Source: Candidatus Sumerlaeota bacterium (GTDB taxonomy: Bacteria > Sumerlaeota > Sumerlaeia > JADFCT01). From it: 8,264 nucleotides of DNA. The position numbers were made by a program, and so were the translations under genes. Below, piece after piece: positions 7,189 to 8,264 of this stretch; positions within the stretch are counted from its first letter, which is position 1; each line of letters begins with the position of its first letter. Under the pieces are notes generated by a model. It saw nothing but the letters and a program-made list of their open reading frames with translations. It made no database searches and was not told the origin of the DNA. The DNA is taken from contig JADFCT010000163.1 of the NCBI GenBank assembly GCA_017161665.1, positions 1 through 8,264 on the forward strand, read 5' to 3'.

Positions 7189-8264
7189 TTATTTGGTCTC
7201 ATGAATCACAATGGAGCCACCGCCCAGGACCGTGGTGGGTTCCGCGTCGATCGCGGCGTCCAGCTGATTGTCATAGACAATCACTTCCTGTCCGTCAGCG
7301 CCTTCTTCCCAAATCTTGATGCGGAAGCGATCCGGCTCTGCGGAGTTATAGAGGTCGCCGTCAATGGCGCTGATCATGAATTTGTACGCGCCTTCGCCAT
7401 TGATCGTCCCAACACCCTTGAACATGGCCTTCTTGCCCGCGACGATGATGACGAGGTATTCGTAGTCGTTGGAGCAGAAACTCAAGTTGCCGGCCTTGAA
7501 CAAAAATTCCGTTTCGCCACTAGGCGTGTCGGCGCCCTTTTTATACCGGGAAACGAATCCGAACGAAGCCTTGCCCGTCAGCGTCGGATCGGGGGTGTAT
7601 GCGCCGGCTGGCGAATCAATCCAGCCACCGCCGGTCACGAAGCCATCGGTCGGGTCATAGATGACGACGTATTCGAAGGACTCAATCGCTGACCCGCCGT
7701 CGTCATCCGTCACTACCAGTTGGATCGTATAGATGCCCGGCACGGTGTAAACATGACTCCCCGTTACGGTCCCGGCGCCGCCGCTTTCCGTAATGGTTCC
7801 GTCCGATGACGTTCCGTCACCCCAATGCCAAAGCGCCGTATGGGTATCGTCCACACCCACATCCGTGAAATCCGCGCTGGCGTTGACAGTCGTGTTGACC
7901 AACATCGGATCCAACGGTGCCGTGATGGCTCCTGAAACCGGCGACACATTGTTGACCGTCACGGTGAAGGAGTCCACACCCACGCCGCCGTCATCATCCG
8001 TGACGGTCACCGTCACTGTGAAAACGCCGTTATCGGCATAGACGTGACTGCCCGCCAATCCGGGCTCCACGGCGCTTCCATCGCCCCAGTCGATCACTGC
8101 CGTATGGGTATCATCAACGCCCGGATCGGAGAAGGTGGCGCTGACGGGCGCCGCCGAGCCTTCCGAAATGGTCACATCCGCGCCGGCATCCACCACCGGC
8201 GACACATTGTTGACCGTCACGGTGAAGGAGTCCACACCCACGCCGCCGTCATCATCCGTGACGG
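7189..8264 (-). CDS. PKD-repeat secreted protein, C-terminal part (5' end beyond window)
   Basis: The - strand frame is open to the right edge, so only about 358 C-terminal residues are seen. It is not a GTG-started 350-residue protein. Counting residues from the GTG at 8239-8241, two complete PKD-like beta-sandwich domains occupy about 12-96 and 98-194, and the tail of a third precedes them. Each has the WGDG motif (52-55, 140-143), a SHVY element, and a closing VTDDDGG. PKD domains are Ig-like modules of surface proteins and secreted enzymes that mediate spacing or binding. Residues 201-349 form a separate C-terminal domain opening with VTGGGWID and closing with VLGGGSIVIH. I know this domain from the ends of many secreted repeat proteins, and its function is undefined. 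No LPXTG, PEP-CTERM or membrane anchor is visible. The protein is probably extracellular; an enzymatic domain may lie upstream, out of view. Confidence 0.88.
   Translation of the reverse strand, partial: VTDDDGGVGVDSFTVTVNNVSPVVDAGADVTISEGSAAPVSATFSDPGVDDTHTAVIDWGDGSAVEPGLAGSHVYADNGVFTVTVTVTDDDGGVGVDSFTVTVNNVSPVSGAITAPLDPMLVNTTVNASADFTDVGVDDTHTALWHWGDGTSSDGTITESGGAGTVTGSHVYTVPGIYTIQLVVTDDDGGSAIESFEYVVIYDPTDGFVTGGGWIDSPAGAYTPDPTLTGKASFGFVSRYKKGADTPSGETEFLFKAGNLSFCSNDYEYLVIIVAGKKAMFKGVGTINGEGAYKFMISAIDGDLYNSAEPDRFRIKIWEEGADGQEVIVYDNQLDAAIDAEPTTVLGGGSIVIHETK
7937..8006. repeat. 70-bp exact repeat within the PKD gene, copy 1
   Basis: Identical base for base to 8195-8264, at an offset of 258 bp (86 codons). 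It covers the junction between PKD units, encoding the stretch from VTDDDGG through NNVSPV. Identity that includes synonymous positions points to recent duplication or gene conversion. Confidence 0.9.
8195..8264. repeat. 70-bp exact repeat within the PKD gene, copy 2
   Basis: The second copy of the PKD-junction repeat runs to the window edge, so the true match may be longer and more copies may follow outside. Confidence 0.9.

Noticed and set aside
6692..7204. 170-residue + strand frame extending past the FAD gene
   Set aside because: It starts inside the FAD gene out of frame, crosses the hairpins and has a composition unlike a real protein.
7189..8241. Complete 350-residue protein starting at the GTG at 8239-8241
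   Set aside because: The frame stays open upstream to the window edge and continues the PKD repeat sequence, so the GTG is internal.

Overview
The window looks like a piece of an environmental bacterial genome, about 60% GC, with good Shine-Dalgarno sites. The gene mix (exported glycosidases of unusual sequence, a secreted PKD-repeat protein, an uncharacterised FAD oxidoreductase) together with the CTCTGT-type intergenic repeat is what I would expect from the Planctomycetota / Verrucomicrobiota / Hydrogenedentota part of the tree. That placement is inference; no rRNA or other phylogenetic marker is present.

Layout. Positions 1-534 carry no convincing gene. This stretch holds a perfect 10-bp hairpin (57-80), three tandem 21-22 bp repeats (82-146), a C8T5 tract and a CTCTGT-rich repeat (164-204), followed by a leader without an obvious promoter. 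From 535 to 6897 four genes lie on the + strand: a divergent FabI-like enoyl reductase / SDR (535-1341), an exported protein that looks alpha/alpha-toroid and whose family I do not recognise (1374-3002), an exported GH31-family glycoside hydrolase with altered active-site motifs (3009-5189), and a COG2509-type FAD-dependent oxidoreductase (5260-6897). Gaps between them are 32, 6 and 70 bp. The first three are likely one transcript and the fourth may be part of it. A 20-bp hairpin (6967-7011) follows the last gene. A convergent - strand gene (7189 to beyond the right edge) encodes the C-terminal part of a PKD-repeat surface or secreted protein and has its own hairpin terminator (7141-7171). A 70-bp stretch of its coding sequence occurs twice, exactly, 258 bp apart.

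How the genes may work together. The two exported proteins are tightly coupled (6 bp apart, with the ribosome site of the second inside the end of the first), so they probably act on the same glycan outside the cytoplasm. The SDR and the FAD enzyme have no visible export signal and would be cytoplasmic. Why a FabI-like reductase precedes two exported carbohydrate proteins is unexplained. Its changed catalytic region leaves open a role outside ordinary fatty-acid synthesis. The main leads are the changed active sites of the SDR and the GH31 enzyme and the unassigned partner protein. I see no CRISPR array, tRNA, rRNA, phage gene, transposase or defence system.
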